From Pantoea anthophila (GTDB lineage Bacteria; Pseudomonadota; Gammaproteobacteria; Enterobacterales; Enterobacteriaceae), in NCBI RefSeq assembly GCF_006494375.1, contig NZ_VHIZ01000056.1, positions 473,067 to 537,066 on the forward strand: a DNA stretch of 64,000 nt, read 5' to 3'. Within the stretch, counting starts at the first letter, position 1. Each line of letters opens with the position of its first letter. The translations under genes and the position numbers were made by a program. Positions 9,155-20,296 of this stretch are shown piece after piece. Below the pieces are notes generated by a model. It saw only the letters and a program-made list of their open reading frames with translations. It searched no databases and was not told where the DNA came from.

Positions 9155-9247
9155 AAGACGGTCAGAAGAGGAAAGCGTCCCGCGCCAGGGACGGCGCGGG
9201 CCGAGCGGCCATGGATGGCTTAAGCGACTTTCCGATCTGACCGTCTT
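9155..9247. repeat. Structured intergenic element between ribA and acnA
   Basis: A 12-bp perfect inverted repeat (9155-9166 with 9236-9247) closes a 93-bp element. Inside are a 6-bp second stem (9170-9175 with 9228-9233), a hairpin with 8-bp arms CCCGCGCC/GGCGCGGG (9179-9200) and a small GCCA-TGGA-TGGC hairpin (9208-9219). The whole can fold like a branched RNA. It is GC-rich and non-coding. It could be a mobile palindromic repeat or a structured 3' UTR or sRNA of the ribA transcript. Confidence 0.55.
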
Positions 9248-9301
9248 ACCTGTGCAGCTCCGGTCTTACAGCAGACTGGAAATTGCTTTTCAGCAAATTA
9301 A

Positions 9302-9325
9302 AGCCGGGTTTCCCCGGCTTTTTTG
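9302..9325. terminator. Terminator between convergent ribA and acnA
   Basis: Stem AGCCGGG/CCCGGCT with loop TTTC, then a T run on the plus strand; an A-rich left side gives partial function in the other direction. Confidence 0.85.
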
Positions 9326-9329
9326 TCAC

Positions 9330-12011
9330 TCAGTTCAGCATGTTGCGAATCACATAGTGCAGGATACCGTCGTTGCGGTAATAGGTCAGCTCATTACCGG
9401 TGTCGATGCGACAGCGGGTATCCAGCTCTTCCTTGCTGCCATCGGCGCGGGTCAGTGTCACTTTAACGCTGCAGCCTGGCGTCAGGGCCTGCAGATTTTC
9501 CACGTCGATGCGCTCTTCGCCCGTCAGTCCCAGGCTTTTGCGGGTCACGCCCTGCGGGAATTCCAGTGGCAGGATACCCATACCAATCAGGTTTGAACGA
9601 TGAATACGTTCAAACGATTCAGCAATGACGACCCTGACCCCCTGCAGACGCGGCCCTTTTGCCGCCCAGTCGCGGCTTGAACCGGAGCCATACTCTTTGC
9701 CGGCGATCACGGCCAGCGGGACACCGTCCGCCTGATACTTCATCGCCGCATCATAGATGGCCAGCTGTTCGCCACTCGGATAGTGTCGGGTATAACCGCC
9801 CTCCACACCCGGCACCATCTCGTTGCGGATACGGATATTGGCAAAGGTACCGCGCATCATTACCTCATGATTACCGCGCCGCGAACCATAGGAGTTAAAG
9901 TCGGTGCGCTCCACGCCGTGAGAGAGCAGATAGCGTCCGGCCGGACTCTCCGCTTTGATGCTGCCCGCTGGGGAGATATGGTCAGTGGTGACGGAATCAC
10001 CCAGCACGGCAAGGATCCGCGCGCCGCGGATATCCTGCACCGGCTTCGGCTCTTTCTCCATATCATCAAAGAAAGGCGACAGCCGGATATAGGTTGACCC
10101 TTCGTCCCAGTCGTAAGTCGCCGCCTCGCTGACTTTGATCTGTTGCCACTCCGGCGTGCCGTCGAAGACTTCAGCGTACTCTTTATGGAACATATCGCTG
10201 GTGACCTGCTGCACCGCCGTGGCAATCTCTTCCGGAGTCGGCCAGATATCTTTCAGGTAGACCGGCTGGCCCTGCTGATCCTTGCCCAGCGGTTCCGTCT
10301 GCAGGTTGATCTTCATATTACCCGCCAGTGCATACGCCACCACCAGCGGCGGTGACGCCAGCCAGTTGGTTTTGATCAGCGGATGAATACGGCCTTCAAA
10401 GTTGCGGTTACCGGAGAGGACAGCCCCGACGGTAAGATCGCCCGCTTTGATAGCGGACTCGATTTCATCTTTCAGCGGCCCGGAGTTACCAATACAGGTG
10501 GTGCAGCCATAGCCGACCAGGTTGAAGCCCAGCTTATCCAGCCACGGGGTCAGCTGCGCCACGGCCAGATAGTCTGACACCACTTTAGAACCGGGAGCCA
10601 GGGAGGCTTTGACCCATGGCTGACGTTTCAGGCCACGCTCAACCGCTTTTTTCGCCAGTAAACCGGCCGCCATCAGCACGCTGGGGTTAGAGGTGTTGGT
10701 ACAGGAGGTGATTGCACTGATTACCACGGCACCGTCGGAGAGAGTATGTGTCAGCCCGCTATCACTGTCGGTATAGGTGACATTTTTATGGGGTTTCTGC
10801 GCCTGGTTCACTTCCAGCTCGTTGCTGGCATCAAACGCGGCAGGCACATCTCCCAGCGACACCCGATCCTGCGGACGTTTGGGTCCGGCGAGGCTGGACT
10901 CCACGTCATTCATATCCAGCGCCAGAGAGCTGGTAAAGCGCGGCTCATCCCCGGCATGACGCCACAGGCCCTGCGCTTTGGCATAGGCCTCCACCAGCGC
11001 GACCTGCTCAGCATCACGCCCCGTCAGCGTCATATAGCTCAGGGTGACATCATCCACCGGGAAGAATCCGCAGGTTGCACCATACTCGGGTGCCATATTG
11101 GCAATGGTGGCGCGGTCAGCCAGGGGCAGATCGGCCAGGCCATCGCCATAGAACTCAACAAATTTGCCGACCACACCATGCTTACGCAGCATCTGGGTCA
11201 CGGTCAGAACCAGGTCGGTTGCCGTGATGCCGGCACGCAGTTTGCCGGTCAGCTTAAAGCCAACCACATCCGGGATCAGCATAGAAACCGGCTGACCGAG
11301 CATGGCCGCTTCAGCTTCAATCCCCCCTACTCCCCATCCCAGCACGCCCAGCGCGTTGATCATGGTGGTGTGGGAATCCGTACCGACCAGCGTATCGGGC
11401 CAGGCATACTCTTCACCGTTCAGGGTTTCATGCCAGATTGCCTTGCCGAGATACTCCAGGTTCACCTGGTGACAGATACCGGTGCCCGGCGGCACGACGC
11501 GGAATTTATCGAACGCTTTTTGCCCCCAGCGGAGAAAGACGTAGCGTTCATGGTTACGCTCCATCTCCAGCCGGACGTTCTCTTCAAACGCATCATCGTC
11601 GCCAAAATGGTCAACCGTCACGGAGTGGTCAATCACCAGATCGACCGGCGACAAGGGGTTCACCTTCGCGACGTCGCCGCCCAGCCGGTTCACCGCTTCG
11701 CGCATGGCGGCCAGGTCAACGACGGCCGGCACGCCGGTAAAATCCTGCATCAGAACACGGGCTGGCCGGTAGGCAATTTCGCGATCGGCATGCGCCTCTT
11801 TTTGCCAGTCAACCAGCGCCTGGATATCCTCCGCGGTGACGGAGTCGCCATCCTGCCAGCGCAGCAGGTTTTCCAGCAGAACTTTGAGCGATTTCGGCAG
11901 GTTATCGATATTGCCGAGGTGTTGAGCAGCGCGGGGAAGACTGAAGATATGATATTTTTTGCTGTCGACCTGCAGTATTTCCTGACTCTGCTCGCGTAGG
12001 GTAGACGACAT
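9330..12011 (-). CDS. acnA: Aconitate hydratase A
   Basis: An 893-residue cytosolic aconitase interconverting citrate and isocitrate, the stress and stationary-phase isozyme in E. coli. The [4Fe-4S] ligands lie in [10 protein letters not shown] and [13 protein letters not shown]; the C-terminal swivel domain carries the usual [10 protein letters not shown] substrate loop. The start at 12011 is preceded by AAGGAGGAG and gives the standard [10 protein letters not shown]-terminus; five more codons are open upstream. It lies downstream of three small genes in the cysB-to-acnA interval, as in E. coli. Confidence 0.96.
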   Translation of the reverse strand: MSSTLREQSQEILQVDSKKYHIFSLPRAAQHLGNIDNLPKSLKVLLENLLRWQDGDSVTAEDIQALVDWQKEAHADREIAYRPARVLMQDFTGVPAVVDLAAMREAVNRLGGDVAKVNPLSPVDLVIDHSVTVDHFGDDDAFEENVRLEMERNHERYVFLRWGQKAFDKFRVVPPGTGICHQVNLEYLGKAIWHETLNGEEYAWPDTLVGTDSHTTMINALGVLGWGVGGIEAEAAMLGQPVSMLIPDVVGFKLTGKLRAGITATDLVLTVTQMLRKHGVVGKFVEFYGDGLADLPLADRATIANMAPEYGATCGFFPVDDVTLSYMTLTGRDAEQVALVEAYAKAQGLWRHAGDEPRFTSSLALDMNDVESSLAGPKRPQDRVSLGDVPAAFDASNELEVNQAQKPHKNVTYTDSDSGLTHTLSDGAVVISAITSCTNTSNPSVLMAAGLLAKKAVERGLKRQPWVKASLAPGSKVVSDYLAVAQLTPWLDKLGFNLVGYGCTTCIGNSGPLKDEIESAIKAGDLTVGAVLSGNRNFEGRIHPLIKTNWLASPPLVVAYALAGNMKINLQTEPLGKDQQGQPVYLKDIWPTPEEIATAVQQVTSDMFHKEYAEVFDGTPEWQQIKVSEAATYDWDEGSTYIRLSPFFDDMEKEPKPVQDIRGARILAVLGDSVTTDHISPAGSIKAESPAGRYLLSHGVERTDFNSYGSRRGNHEVMMRGTFANIRIRNEMVPGVEGGYTRHYPSGEQLAIYDAAMKYQADGVPLAVIAGKEYGSGSSRDWAAKGPRLQGVRVVIAESFERIHRSNLIGMGILPLEFPQGVTRKSLGLTGEERIDVENLQALTPGCSVKVTLTRADGSKEELDTRCRIDTGNELTYYRNDGILHYVIRNMLN

Positions 12012-12130
12012 AGCTCCTCCTTTCATTCATGGTCTTTAAACCTTAGAGAGACAAAGGTTTATGTTAAAGATAGTCCACAAATTCGTTAACGTTTTGATTA
12101 CAACACAAATTGCTACAATCGCCCATAAAC

Positions 12131-12159
12131 GAAAATGCCCCGTGAAAATCACGAGGCAT
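12131..12159 (-). terminator. Terminator after the small membrane-protein gene
   Basis: Minus-strand stem ATGCCTCGTG/CACGGGGCAT (one mismatch, loop ATTTT) followed by TTTTC, separating the small-gene transcript from the acnA promoter region. Confidence 0.7.
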
Positions 12160-12183
12160 CATAAAAAGGGGAGGTAATTCAGA

Positions 12184-12267
12184 TTAAAGCGTTATCCACA
12201 CCGCCGCAGACCAGAACGCAAAGGAGAACGCATACGCGCTAAGCCAGGACATTTTAATCATATTCAT
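12184..12267 (-). CDS. Very small hydrophobic protein (27 aa), YmiC-like position
   Basis: An open frame of 27 residues, MNMIKMSWLSAYAFS followed by FAFWSAAVWITL, mostly a single hydrophobic segment. The ribosome site AAGGAG lies eight bases before the ATG, unusually good for a chance frame, and a terminator follows 25 bp after the stop. It lies in the E. coli ymiA/yciX/ymiC interval, so it may be the ymiC counterpart, but I cannot confirm homology at this length. A role as a single-pass membrane small protein is inferred only from hydrophobicity. Confidence 0.6.
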   Translation of the reverse strand: MNMIKMSWLSAYAFSFAFWSAAVWITL

Positions 12268-12427
12268 TTGGTTCACTCCTTCGCCGGAATCGGGCGTAAA
12301 AGTTTTTTGCGGTCACCTTACTCTGGCGACACCCTTGGGTCGTACTGGATGTGGAAAGGGGCATTTATAAAAGCCCGCCGGAATGTCCGGTAATAAAAGA
12401 GCGGTGACTAAAGAGAGTCAGACAACG

Positions 12428-12607
12428 TTATTTAGTTTCAGGCTGCAGAAACGACTCAATAAAAAGTCGCTGGTTATCACTCAAATCCCATGACTCGGGG
12501 ATAGACACTTTCTCGTCCTTTGCAAGCGGCTCTTTCGCTTTGCAGCTGACCGGCTTGGTCTGACGCGCCGTCAGAGAACGTTTATGGCTGAGTGTGTTTG
12601 CCCACAT
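12428..12607 (-). CDS. yciX: Small protein YciX-like (59 aa)
   Basis: A 59-residue charged protein beginning MWANTLSHKRSL and ending with an acidic/aromatic stretch (SWDLSDNQRLFIESFLQ). It starts four bases after the ymiA stop, which suggests translational coupling in a ymiA-yciX operon as known in E. coli. No transmembrane segment is seen and no function is known. The name rests on position and on following ymiA, with only partial recall of the E. coli sequence. Confidence 0.6.
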   Translation of the reverse strand: MWANTLSHKRSLTARQTKPVSCKAKEPLAKDEKVSIPESWDLSDNQRLFIESFLQPETK

Positions 12608-12611
12608 GGCT

Positions 12612-12770
12612 TTAGCCCCAGATACGCCAAATCATTAACGCGACAACCACCCAGAACAGCGCAGAGGCAGCGAATACGGTTAACCAGGCTTTGCGACGGG
12701 TGTTACCAGTACGCTCAACCTTGGTGCTTTTTACCGGGAAACCCGGTTCTACAGTCAGTCGTGTATTCAT
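12612..12770 (-). CDS. ymiA: Small membrane protein YmiA
   Basis: A 52-residue protein with a polar N-terminus and one C-terminal transmembrane helix. The segment RRKAWLTVFAASALFWVVVA and the ending IWRIWG match E. coli YmiA closely, at the same chromosomal place between cysB and acnA. The function is unknown. It is followed immediately by the yciX-like gene. The ribosome site before the ATG is weak. Confidence 0.82.
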   Translation of the reverse strand: MNTRLTVEPGFPVKSTKVERTGNTRRKAWLTVFAASALFWVVVALMIWRIWG

Positions 12771-13265
12771 AGTTTCTGATAATCACTCTCAACAAAATGA
12801 TTGATAACAACGATTAAGATTTAGGAGGAATCCTAAACGCGTTAAGGCCAAAAATCCAGTTATTTTTATTGAGTAAAACGATTAACGGTATTAATCAATA
12901 GTCTTAAATAACGCCAGAAATCATTAACAGCGGAACCACTCTTTAATTAAATGAAGCACTAATCAATTTGAGTTAATTCCATTTCAGATCCATTTAAAAC
13001 TAAAGAGCAAACCCCAGAGCCTGATGTTTACTGGCTTCCAACATAGGCGGTTAACTGGAGTATGGGAATAATCCTGGCATGTCGCAAAGTGACATAGTTA
13101 AAAATGTGTTGTGATTCGCATTTAAGAAAGCCGAACCGGAAAACATGTGATCAATGTTTCATTTACAAAAAAATCATAAAAACTTTCAGTCTCATCTGGC
13201 GCTAAAGGCTGGCAACAAAAAAGGCTGCACCAGGCAGCCTTATGTTGTCGCGCAGGGGGTAAACC
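12771..13265. other. AT-rich gene-free stretch upstream of ymiA
   Basis: Nearly 500 bp, clearly more AT-rich than its neighbours. It holds the cysB terminator at 13217-13241 and a short palindrome (TTAGGA-GGAA-TCCTAA near 12820-12836) that could belong to the ymiA promoter. No gene is supported. Confidence 0.6.
13217..13241 (-). terminator. Terminator of cysB
   Basis: Minus-strand stem AAGGCTGC/GCAGCCTT with loop CTGGT, followed by TTTTT. Confidence 0.9.
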
Positions 13266-14336
<1,071 letters not shown>

Positions 14337-14393
14337 CTATAACAACTATATCAGTTTAAGTGTGAGAATAGAACGGATTGATATAAGGCTCAG

Positions 14394-14416
14394 AAAAAGG
14401 CCAGCGAACGCTGGCC
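14394..14416 (-). terminator. Terminator of topA
   Basis: Perfect inverted repeat GGCCAGCG/CGCTGGCC followed on the minus strand by five T. Confidence 0.9.
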
Positions 14417-14424
14417 TGATAAGA

Positions 14425-17022
14425 TTACTTTTTCGCTTCCTGCCATTGGCCATCAATAAAGAAGGCTGACCAGCCGGTGGCTTTACCCTCTTTTTCTGAG
14501 GAGACATACTGCTGCTTAGTCTTGCGGCTGAACCGCACCAGCGTTTTATTCCCTTCCGGATCGGCGACCGGCGCATCTGCCAGATATTTCAGCTTCTCAG
14601 GCAGACGATCTTTGAAGCGCAGCAGCTCTTCCACCAGCGGCGCACGGGTTTCGCGCGATTTCGGGAACGTATTGGCTGCCAGGAAGACGCCCGCCGCCCC
14701 GTCGCGCAACACGAAGTAGGCATCTGACTTCTCACACGCCAGCTCAGGCAGCGGCACCGGATCTTCTTTCGGTGGCGCCACTTCCCCACTGCGCAGAATT
14801 TTGCGGGTGTTTTTGCACTCTTCGTTGGTACACGCCATGTACTTGCCAAAGCGTCCCATCTTCAGATGCATCTCCGAACCGCACTTCTCGCACTCTACGA
14901 CCGGGCCGTCATAACCCTTAATGCGGAACTCGCCTTTCTCGATTTCGTACCCATCACACTCCGGGTTATTACCACAGACGTGCAGTTTGCGTTCATTGTC
15001 GATCAGGTAGCTGTCCATCGCTGTGCCGCACTTCTGGCAGCGACGACGGGCACGCAGGGCGTTGGTTTCGGCATCGTCCCCTTCCAGAATGTTCAGAACT
15101 TCGTTTTCCGGAATCAGGTTGATGGTCTGCTTGCAGCGCTCTTTCGGGGGCAGCGCATAGCCGGAACAGCCCAGGAAGACACCGGTACTGGCGGTGCGGA
15201 TCCCCATCGGACGACTACAGGTCGGACAGTCAATCGAGGTCAGCACCATCTGATTGGGCTGCATGCCGCCCTCTTCAGGATGTTTTTCAGCCTTTTCAAG
15301 CTGCTCGGTAAAGTCGCTGAAGAAGTGGTCCAGCACCGCTTTCCATTTCGCCTGGTTATTGGCGACCTGGTCCAGGCTGTCCTCCATGCGCGCGGTGAAA
15401 TCGTAGTTCATCAGCTCGCGGAAGTTCTCTTCCAGACGATCGGTGACGATTTCACCCATTTTTTCCGCATAGAAACGGCGGTTTTCTACCCGGACATAGC
15501 CACGATCCTGAATGGTCGAAGTAATGGCGGCGTAGGTCGACGGACGGCCGATACCGCGCTTCTCCAGCTCACGCACCAGCGAGGCTTCGCTGAAGCGTGC
15601 CGGTGGCTTGGTGAAGTGCTGACCCGGCAGCAACTGTTGCAGGTCGAGGCTATCCCCCACACTGACCGCAGGCAGCGTGCGATCTTCATCGTTCTTACGC
15701 AGCGCAGGCATCACTTTAGTCCAGCCGTCGAAGCGCAGAATACGGCCTTTCGCTTTGAGTTTAAACTCACCGGCGGCGGCCGTGATGGTGCTGGAATCAT
15801 ATTTGGCCGGGGTCATCTGGCAGGCGACAAACTGACGCCAGATCAGCTGATAGAGCTTCTGCGCATCCGCTTCCATATCCTTCAGTTTTTCCGCCACGAC
15901 TTCCACATCGGAAGGACGAATCGCTTCGTGCGCTTCCTGAGAGTTCTCTTTGCTGGCGTAAGTGACGGGGCTGTCTGGCAGATATTTTTTACCGAAGTTG
16001 TTTTCGATGTAGCCCCGCGCCATGGCCACCGCATCCTGACTCAGGTTGGTCGAATCGGTACGCATGTAAGTGATGTGACCCGCTTCATAGAGGCGCTGCG
16101 CCATCATCATGGTCTTTTTAACGCCAAAGCCCAGACGGGTGCTGGCCGCCTGCTGTAGCGTCGAGGTGATATAGGGCGCACCCGGCTTACTGCTGGTCGG
16201 CTTATCTTCACGATCCACAATTTCAAAGCGCGCTTTTTCCAGCAGCGCCACTGCGGCGTAAGTTTCGTCACGGTTGACCGGGCGGAACACCTTGTCGCCT
16301 CGGTGTGTCACATCCATCGACAGCTCATCGCCGTTTGGCGTGGTCAGCGCGGCATTAACTTCCCAGTACTCTTCGGGAACAAAGGCTTTAATTTCACGTT
16401 CACGTTCCACTACCAGGCGAACGGCCACTGACTGCACACGACCGGCTGAGAGGCCACGGGCGATCTTTTTCCACAGCAGCGGTGACACCATGTAGCCCAC
16501 CACGCGGTCCATAAAGCGGCGCGCCTGCTGAGCATTGACCCGGTCGATATTGAGTTCGCCCGGCTTTTCAAACGCCTGACGAATCGCATTTTTGGTAATT
16601 TCGTTGAACACCACGCGGCTGAAGCGTGAGTCATCGCCTCCGATCACTTCCCGCAGGTGCCAGGCAATGGCTTCCCCTTCGCGGTCAAGGTCGGTTGCGA
16701 GATAGATGTGGTCAGCATTGGCGGCCAGCGCCTTCAGTTCTGCCACCACCTTCTCTTTGCCGGGCAGGATCTGATAATCCGCTTCCCAGCCATGATAGGG
16801 GTCAACACCCATGCGGCTGACGAGGGCGGCTTTCTCATCTTTTTTAACTTTTTTGACTTTCTTATCTGTCGAGGCGTCAGCACTTTTCTTTGCGGTTGAA
16901 CCACTGGTCGGCAGATCCCGGATATGACCCACGCTGGATTTCACCACGTAGTCATTGCCCAGATATTTATTGATTGTTTTGGCCTTTGCCGGGGACTCAA
17001 CAATAACGAGTGCTTTACCCAT
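14425..17022 (-). CDS. topA: DNA topoisomerase I (omega protein)
   Basis: An 865-residue type IA topoisomerase that relaxes negative supercoils, the same length as in E. coli. The Toprim domain has E in [11 protein letters not shown] and the DLDREGE triad; the active-site tyrosine lies in [12 protein letters not shown]. Three C-terminal zinc fingers are seen (CPTC..., CQKC...CGNNPEC, CEKC...CTNEEC), followed by zinc-ribbon-like tail repeats. A lysine-rich insert near residues 45-65 follows the first motif, as in enterobacterial TopA. It is upstream of cysB. Confidence 0.97.
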   Translation of the reverse strand: MGKALVIVESPAKAKTINKYLGNDYVVKSSVGHIRDLPTSGSTAKKSADASTDKKVKKVKKDEKAALVSRMGVDPYHGWEADYQILPGKEKVVAELKALAANADHIYLATDLDREGEAIAWHLREVIGGDDSRFSRVVFNEITKNAIRQAFEKPGELNIDRVNAQQARRFMDRVVGYMVSPLLWKKIARGLSAGRVQSVAVRLVVEREREIKAFVPEEYWEVNAALTTPNGDELSMDVTHRGDKVFRPVNRDETYAAVALLEKARFEIVDREDKPTSSKPGAPYITSTLQQAASTRLGFGVKKTMMMAQRLYEAGHITYMRTDSTNLSQDAVAMARGYIENNFGKKYLPDSPVTYASKENSQEAHEAIRPSDVEVVAEKLKDMEADAQKLYQLIWRQFVACQMTPAKYDSSTITAAAGEFKLKAKGRILRFDGWTKVMPALRKNDEDRTLPAVSVGDSLDLQQLLPGQHFTKPPARFSEASLVRELEKRGIGRPSTYAAITSTIQDRGYVRVENRRFYAEKMGEIVTDRLEENFRELMNYDFTARMEDSLDQVANNQAKWKAVLDHFFSDFTEQLEKAEKHPEEGGMQPNQMVLTSIDCPTCSRPMGIRTASTGVFLGCSGYALPPKERCKQTINLIPENEVLNILEGDDAETNALRARRRCQKCGTAMDSYLIDNERKLHVCGNNPECDGYEIEKGEFRIKGYDGPVVECEKCGSEMHLKMGRFGKYMACTNEECKNTRKILRSGEVAPPKEDPVPLPELACEKSDAYFVLRDGAAGVFLAANTFPKSRETRAPLVEELLRFKDRLPEKLKYLADAPVADPEGNKTLVRFSRKTKQQYVSSEKEGKATGWSAFFIDGQWQEAKK

Positions 17023-17394
17023 ATTTACCTTTACCTAATGAAAACATCCTGCTTAACGGGAGAGGATTGGATGCCCAAAAACCCATCGGGTTCAATATTG
17101 CTGCGCCTGTCTAACATTTCAAGGCGGAGGGGTCAATCTCAGAACAGATGATCCGGCTAAATGCAACTGCATGATAAAGCATGATTTTTCCATCTGAACT
17201 CTTCGCACATCCTGGTGCAAAATCCCTGAAATCGGAATCGCCCACACTCTACCTGATAAAATCTGTTACGCAACTTAATTAGCATTCAGCCCGTCGTTAC
17301 GCCAGGTTTTCATCGGTCAGGGCGGGTTGTCATGCCAGCAGACTCGTCAGTAATATAGAAAGGATTCGAGTGCTGTCAAAAAAGGAGCAAATAA
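17023..17394. other. Divergent topA/yciN control region
   Basis: About 370 bp between two divergent genes; it should contain several topA promoters, as in E. coli. I cannot place them with confidence and see no gene. Confidence 0.55.
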
Positions 17395-17643
17395 ATGCAG
17401 ACACCGACCCAGGCTATTTCCCGCCAGGCGTTGCTGGAAAAGGCCAACGCCCTGATTAAAGAACATGATGATTATTTAGCGGGCATGCAGGCGGATGACG
17501 TCAGTCAGCAGGGTGATGTGCTGGTTTTTCGCGGCCCGTTTTTTCTCGACGATCAGGGATTGCCGACGGCTAAAACCACAGCGGTGTTTAACGTCTTCAA
17601 ACATCTCGCGGTGGTCCTGTCGCCGCACTATCACCTGGAATAA
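17395..17643 (+). CDS. yciN: YciN, DUF2498 small protein
   Basis: An 82-residue soluble protein of the enterobacterial YciN family, of unknown function. Conserved elements are [15 protein letters not shown] near the N-terminus and [17 protein letters not shown] near the C-terminus. AAGGAG precedes the ATG at good spacing. It is monocistronic, divergent from topA, and shares a bidirectional terminator with sohB. Confidence 0.88.
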   Translation: MQTPTQAISRQALLEKANALIKEHDDYLAGMQADDVSQQGDVLVFRGPFFLDDQGLPTAKTTAVFNVFKHLAVVLSPHYHLE

Positions 17644-17667
17644 AAAAACCCGGCACAGGCCGGGTTT
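17642..17667. terminator. Bidirectional terminator yciN/sohB
   Basis: Stem CCCGGC/GCCGGG with loop ACAG; seven A on the left give a strong T run for the leftward sohB transcript, and three T follow on the right. Confidence 0.85.
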
Positions 17668-17671
17668 CGCA

Positions 17672-18718
17672 TCACAGCAGCGGCTTTTCGCCGCGCTGCC
17701 AGAGTTTCAGCAGCAGACGCTCTGCCACCGAGCCCGCGCTTTGAGTAAAGCGATCCATCATTTTACGACGGCGGGCGAAGTGCACCCCCAGCACGTTGAA
17801 CTGATCCATCTGGCGGATGATTAAATCATCGCTGGTGCCGATCTCATCAATCAGCCCCAGATCCAGCGCCTGGCGGCCATACCAGTGTTCACCGGTCGCG
17901 ACCTTATCAATATCCAGCGACGGGCGCATCTGATGCACAAACTGCTTGAACAGCAGGTGCGTTTCGTCGAGATCCTGCTGGAATTTCTCCCGCCCTTCTT
18001 CGCTGTTCTCGCCAAACAGCGTCAGCGTTCGCTTGTACTGACCGGCCGTGTGCAGCTCGATATCGATGTCATTGCGCTTCAGCAGACGGTTGAAGTTAGG
18101 GATCTGGGCCACCACACCGATTGAACCAATAATGGAGAACGGGGCCGCCACAATGCGATCGGCCACACAGGCCATCATATATCCGCCGCTGGCTGCCACT
18201 TTGTCCACGGCCGCGGTGATGCGCAGCCCGTGGTCGCGCAGACGCTGCAGCTGTGACGCGGCCAGACCATAGCCATGCACCACACCGCCAGGGCTTTCCA
18301 GACGCAGTAGCACTTCATCGCCCGGTTGCTGCACCGCCAGCACGGCTGAAATCTCTTCACGCAGCGACGTGACCTCACTGGCATCCATGCTACCTTTAAA
18401 ATCAAGCACATAAAGCGTCGGCTTCTCGCCCACCCGCGCGCCCTGCTTCGCCGCCTGCTTTTCCGCTTTGGCTTTCAGCTTTTCGCTCTTTTTATGGTTT
18501 TTCAGCCAGACCTTCTGCGCCTGCGGTTTCATTTTTGCCAGCTGCAGATCTTCTTTCATCTGTTGATAGTCATCACCCAGATGGGTCAGGCGCAGCTGAC
18601 CACTTTGCGAGCGTTTACGCAGTGCCGCATTCATCACAATCATGACAATCGCCGCGACCGCAACCACCAGCGTCACCGCTTTCGCTAAAAAGAGTCCATA
18701 CGTTGAAATAAAATCCAT
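17672..18718 (-). CDS. sohB: SohB, inner-membrane S49 peptidase
   Basis: A 348-residue signal-peptide-peptidase-like protease of family S49. One N-terminal transmembrane segment is followed by a charged, coiled linker (KLKAKAEKQAAKQ region) and the protease domain. The nucleophile serine lies in VAASGGYMMACVADRI. SohB can suppress loss of DegP when overproduced in E. coli. It is divergent from yciK. Length matches the family and no defects are seen. Confidence 0.94.
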   Translation of the reverse strand: MDFISTYGLFLAKAVTLVVAVAAIVMIVMNAALRKRSQSGQLRLTHLGDDYQQMKEDLQLAKMKPQAQKVWLKNHKKSEKLKAKAEKQAAKQGARVGEKPTLYVLDFKGSMDASEVTSLREEISAVLAVQQPGDEVLLRLESPGGVVHGYGLAASQLQRLRDHGLRITAAVDKVAASGGYMMACVADRIVAAPFSIIGSIGVVAQIPNFNRLLKRNDIDIELHTAGQYKRTLTLFGENSEEGREKFQQDLDETHLLFKQFVHQMRPSLDIDKVATGEHWYGRQALDLGLIDEIGTSDDLIIRQMDQFNVLGVHFARRRKMMDRFTQSAGSVAERLLLKLWQRGEKPLL

Positions 18719-18891
18719 CAGGTCGCCTTAGTAAAAAAGAATCAAAAACAGTTCGCCAGTTTAGCCGTTTTACCCTGCCTCGTCGCCTGAAATGCCAGCA
18801 GCTGGCACAGAATGCGCGGGCTGGCGATTGCACCCATTCGTAAATTCAGGCATAAAGCGGAATCATGCTGTTTTCGCCGGAGGACCCCGCT

Positions 18892-19653
18892 GTGCATTAT
18901 CAACCGAAAAGTGACCTGCTCAATCATCGTATTATTCTGGTCACGGGCGCGTCAGATGGCATCGGCCAGGAAGCGGCGCTGACCTATGCCCGCTATGGCG
19001 CAGAAGTGATCCTGATGGGCCGCAACCCGGAAAAACTCGAACAGGTCAGAACGTCAATCAATCAACTCAATAAACGCCCTGCTCACCAGGTGGTGCTGGA
19101 CCTGGCCGAGGCCACACCAGAACGCTGCCAGCAGGTTGCCGACCAGCTGGCGCAACAGTTTCCGCGTCTCGACGGCGTGCTGCATAATGCCGGTCTGCTC
19201 GGTGAAATCGTGCCGCTGGCTGAACTCGATCCGCAGATCTGGCGTCAGGTGATGGATGTCAATCTGGATGCGACTTTCTTCCTGACTCAGGCCCTGTTGC
19301 CGCTGCTGCTGAAGTCAGAGGCGGGTTCGCTGGTATTTACCACCTCCAGCGTGGGTCGCACCGGTCGTGCAGGCTGGGGCGCTTATGCGGTCTCTAAATT
19401 TGCAACGGAAGGAATGATGCAGGTGCTGGCGGATGAGTATAAGAGCCAGTCGCTGCGGGTGAACTGTATCAATCCGGGCGGCACGCGAACCAAAATGCGC
19501 GCCAGTGCCTTCCCGCAGGAAGATGCAAATAAACTGAAAACGCCTGCCGATCTGATGCCGCTCTACCTCTATCTGATGGGCGATGACAGCCGCCGCAAGA
19601 CGGGGATGAGCTTCGATGCGCAGCCGGGCAGAAAACCCGGAGCCGCGGAATAA
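18892..19653 (+). CDS. yciK: YciK, short-chain dehydrogenase/reductase
   Basis: A 253-residue classical SDR. The Rossmann motif TGASDGIG is at 18-25, NAG is in LHNAGLLG, a catalytic serine in TTSSVGR and YxxxK in YAVSKFATEG. The substrate is unknown. The start is taken as GTG at 18892 (giving MHYQPKSDLL, as in E. coli) with GGAGGA upstream, rather than an ATG nine codons earlier. The stop overlaps the btuR start by one base (TAATG), so the two are co-translated. Confidence 0.93.
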   Translation: MHYQPKSDLLNHRIILVTGASDGIGQEAALTYARYGAEVILMGRNPEKLEQVRTSINQLNKRPAHQVVLDLAEATPERCQQVADQLAQQFPRLDGVLHNAGLLGEIVPLAELDPQIWRQVMDVNLDATFFLTQALLPLLLKSEAGSLVFTTSSVGRTGRAGWGAYAVSKFATEGMMQVLADEYKSQSLRVNCINPGGTRTKMRASAFPQEDANKLKTPADLMPLYLYLMGDDSRRKTGMSFDAQPGRKPGAAE

Positions 19654-20243
19654 TGGCTGACGATCGTCATCAGCAGCGTCAGCAGCGCCTGAAAGAGCAG
19701 GTGGATGCGCGCATCGCCGCCGCGACAGCGGTTCGCGGCATTCTGATGGTGTTTACTGGCAACGGCAAAGGCAAAACAACTGCGGCCTTCGGCACGGCAC
19801 TGCGCGCCACCGGACATGGCAAGCGCGTGGCGGTGGTCCAGTTCATCAAGGGTGACTGGCCGAACGGCGAGCGAAACCTGCTGGAGCAGCACGGGGTGGA
19901 ATTTCAGGTTATGGCCACCGGCTTTACCTGGGAGACGCAAAACCGTGAGACGGACACCACCGCCTGTCTGGCAGTCTGGCAGCATGCCCAGCGGATGCTG
20001 GCCGATGCGCAGATCGATCTGGTGGTACTGGACGAAATTACCTATATGGTGAGCATGGGTTATCTGCCGCTGGAGGCGCTGATCGCCGCGCTGCAGCAGC
20101 GCCCGGCGCAGCAGAGCGTCATTATTACCGGACGCGGCTGTCACCGCACCCTGACTGAGATGGCCGATACCGTGACGGAGATGCGCCCGGTTAAGCACGC
20201 CTTTGATGCCGGTATCCAGGCCCAGCAGGGTATCGACTGGTGA
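19653..20243 (+). CDS. btuR: Cob(I)alamin adenosyltransferase BtuR/CobO
   Basis: A 196-residue enzyme that adenosylates corrinoids using ATP. The P-loop GNGKGKT is at 36-42, and VVLDEITYMVSMGYLP and IITGRGCHR are characteristic of BtuR/CobO. Length equals E. coli BtuR. It is coupled to yciK and followed by a strong terminator. No cobalamin biosynthesis genes are in the window, so the role may be salvage. Confidence 0.95.
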   Translation: MADDRHQQRQQRLKEQVDARIAAATAVRGILMVFTGNGKGKTTAAFGTALRATGHGKRVAVVQFIKGDWPNGERNLLEQHGVEFQVMATGFTWETQNRETDTTACLAVWQHAQRMLADAQIDLVVLDEITYMVSMGYLPLEALIAALQQRPAQQSVIITGRGCHRTLTEMADTVTEMRPVKHAFDAGIQAQQGIDW

Positions 20244-20256
20244 CAGAAAAAGAAAA

Positions 20257-20281
20257 CGCAGCCCGGAGGCTGCGTTTTTTT
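20257..20281 (+). terminator. Terminator of yciK-btuR
   Basis: Perfect stem CGCAGCC-CGGA-GGCTGCG followed by seven T. Confidence 0.92.
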
Positions 20282-20296
20282 ATCCTGCCGGCGTAA

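Noticed and set aside
10746..11999. 417-codon plus-strand frame inside acnA
   Set aside because: A shadow of the acnA coding strand produced by high GC third positions; no ribosome site or family resemblance.
14866..16158. 430-codon plus-strand frame inside topA
   Set aside because: Antisense shadow of topA with no independent support.
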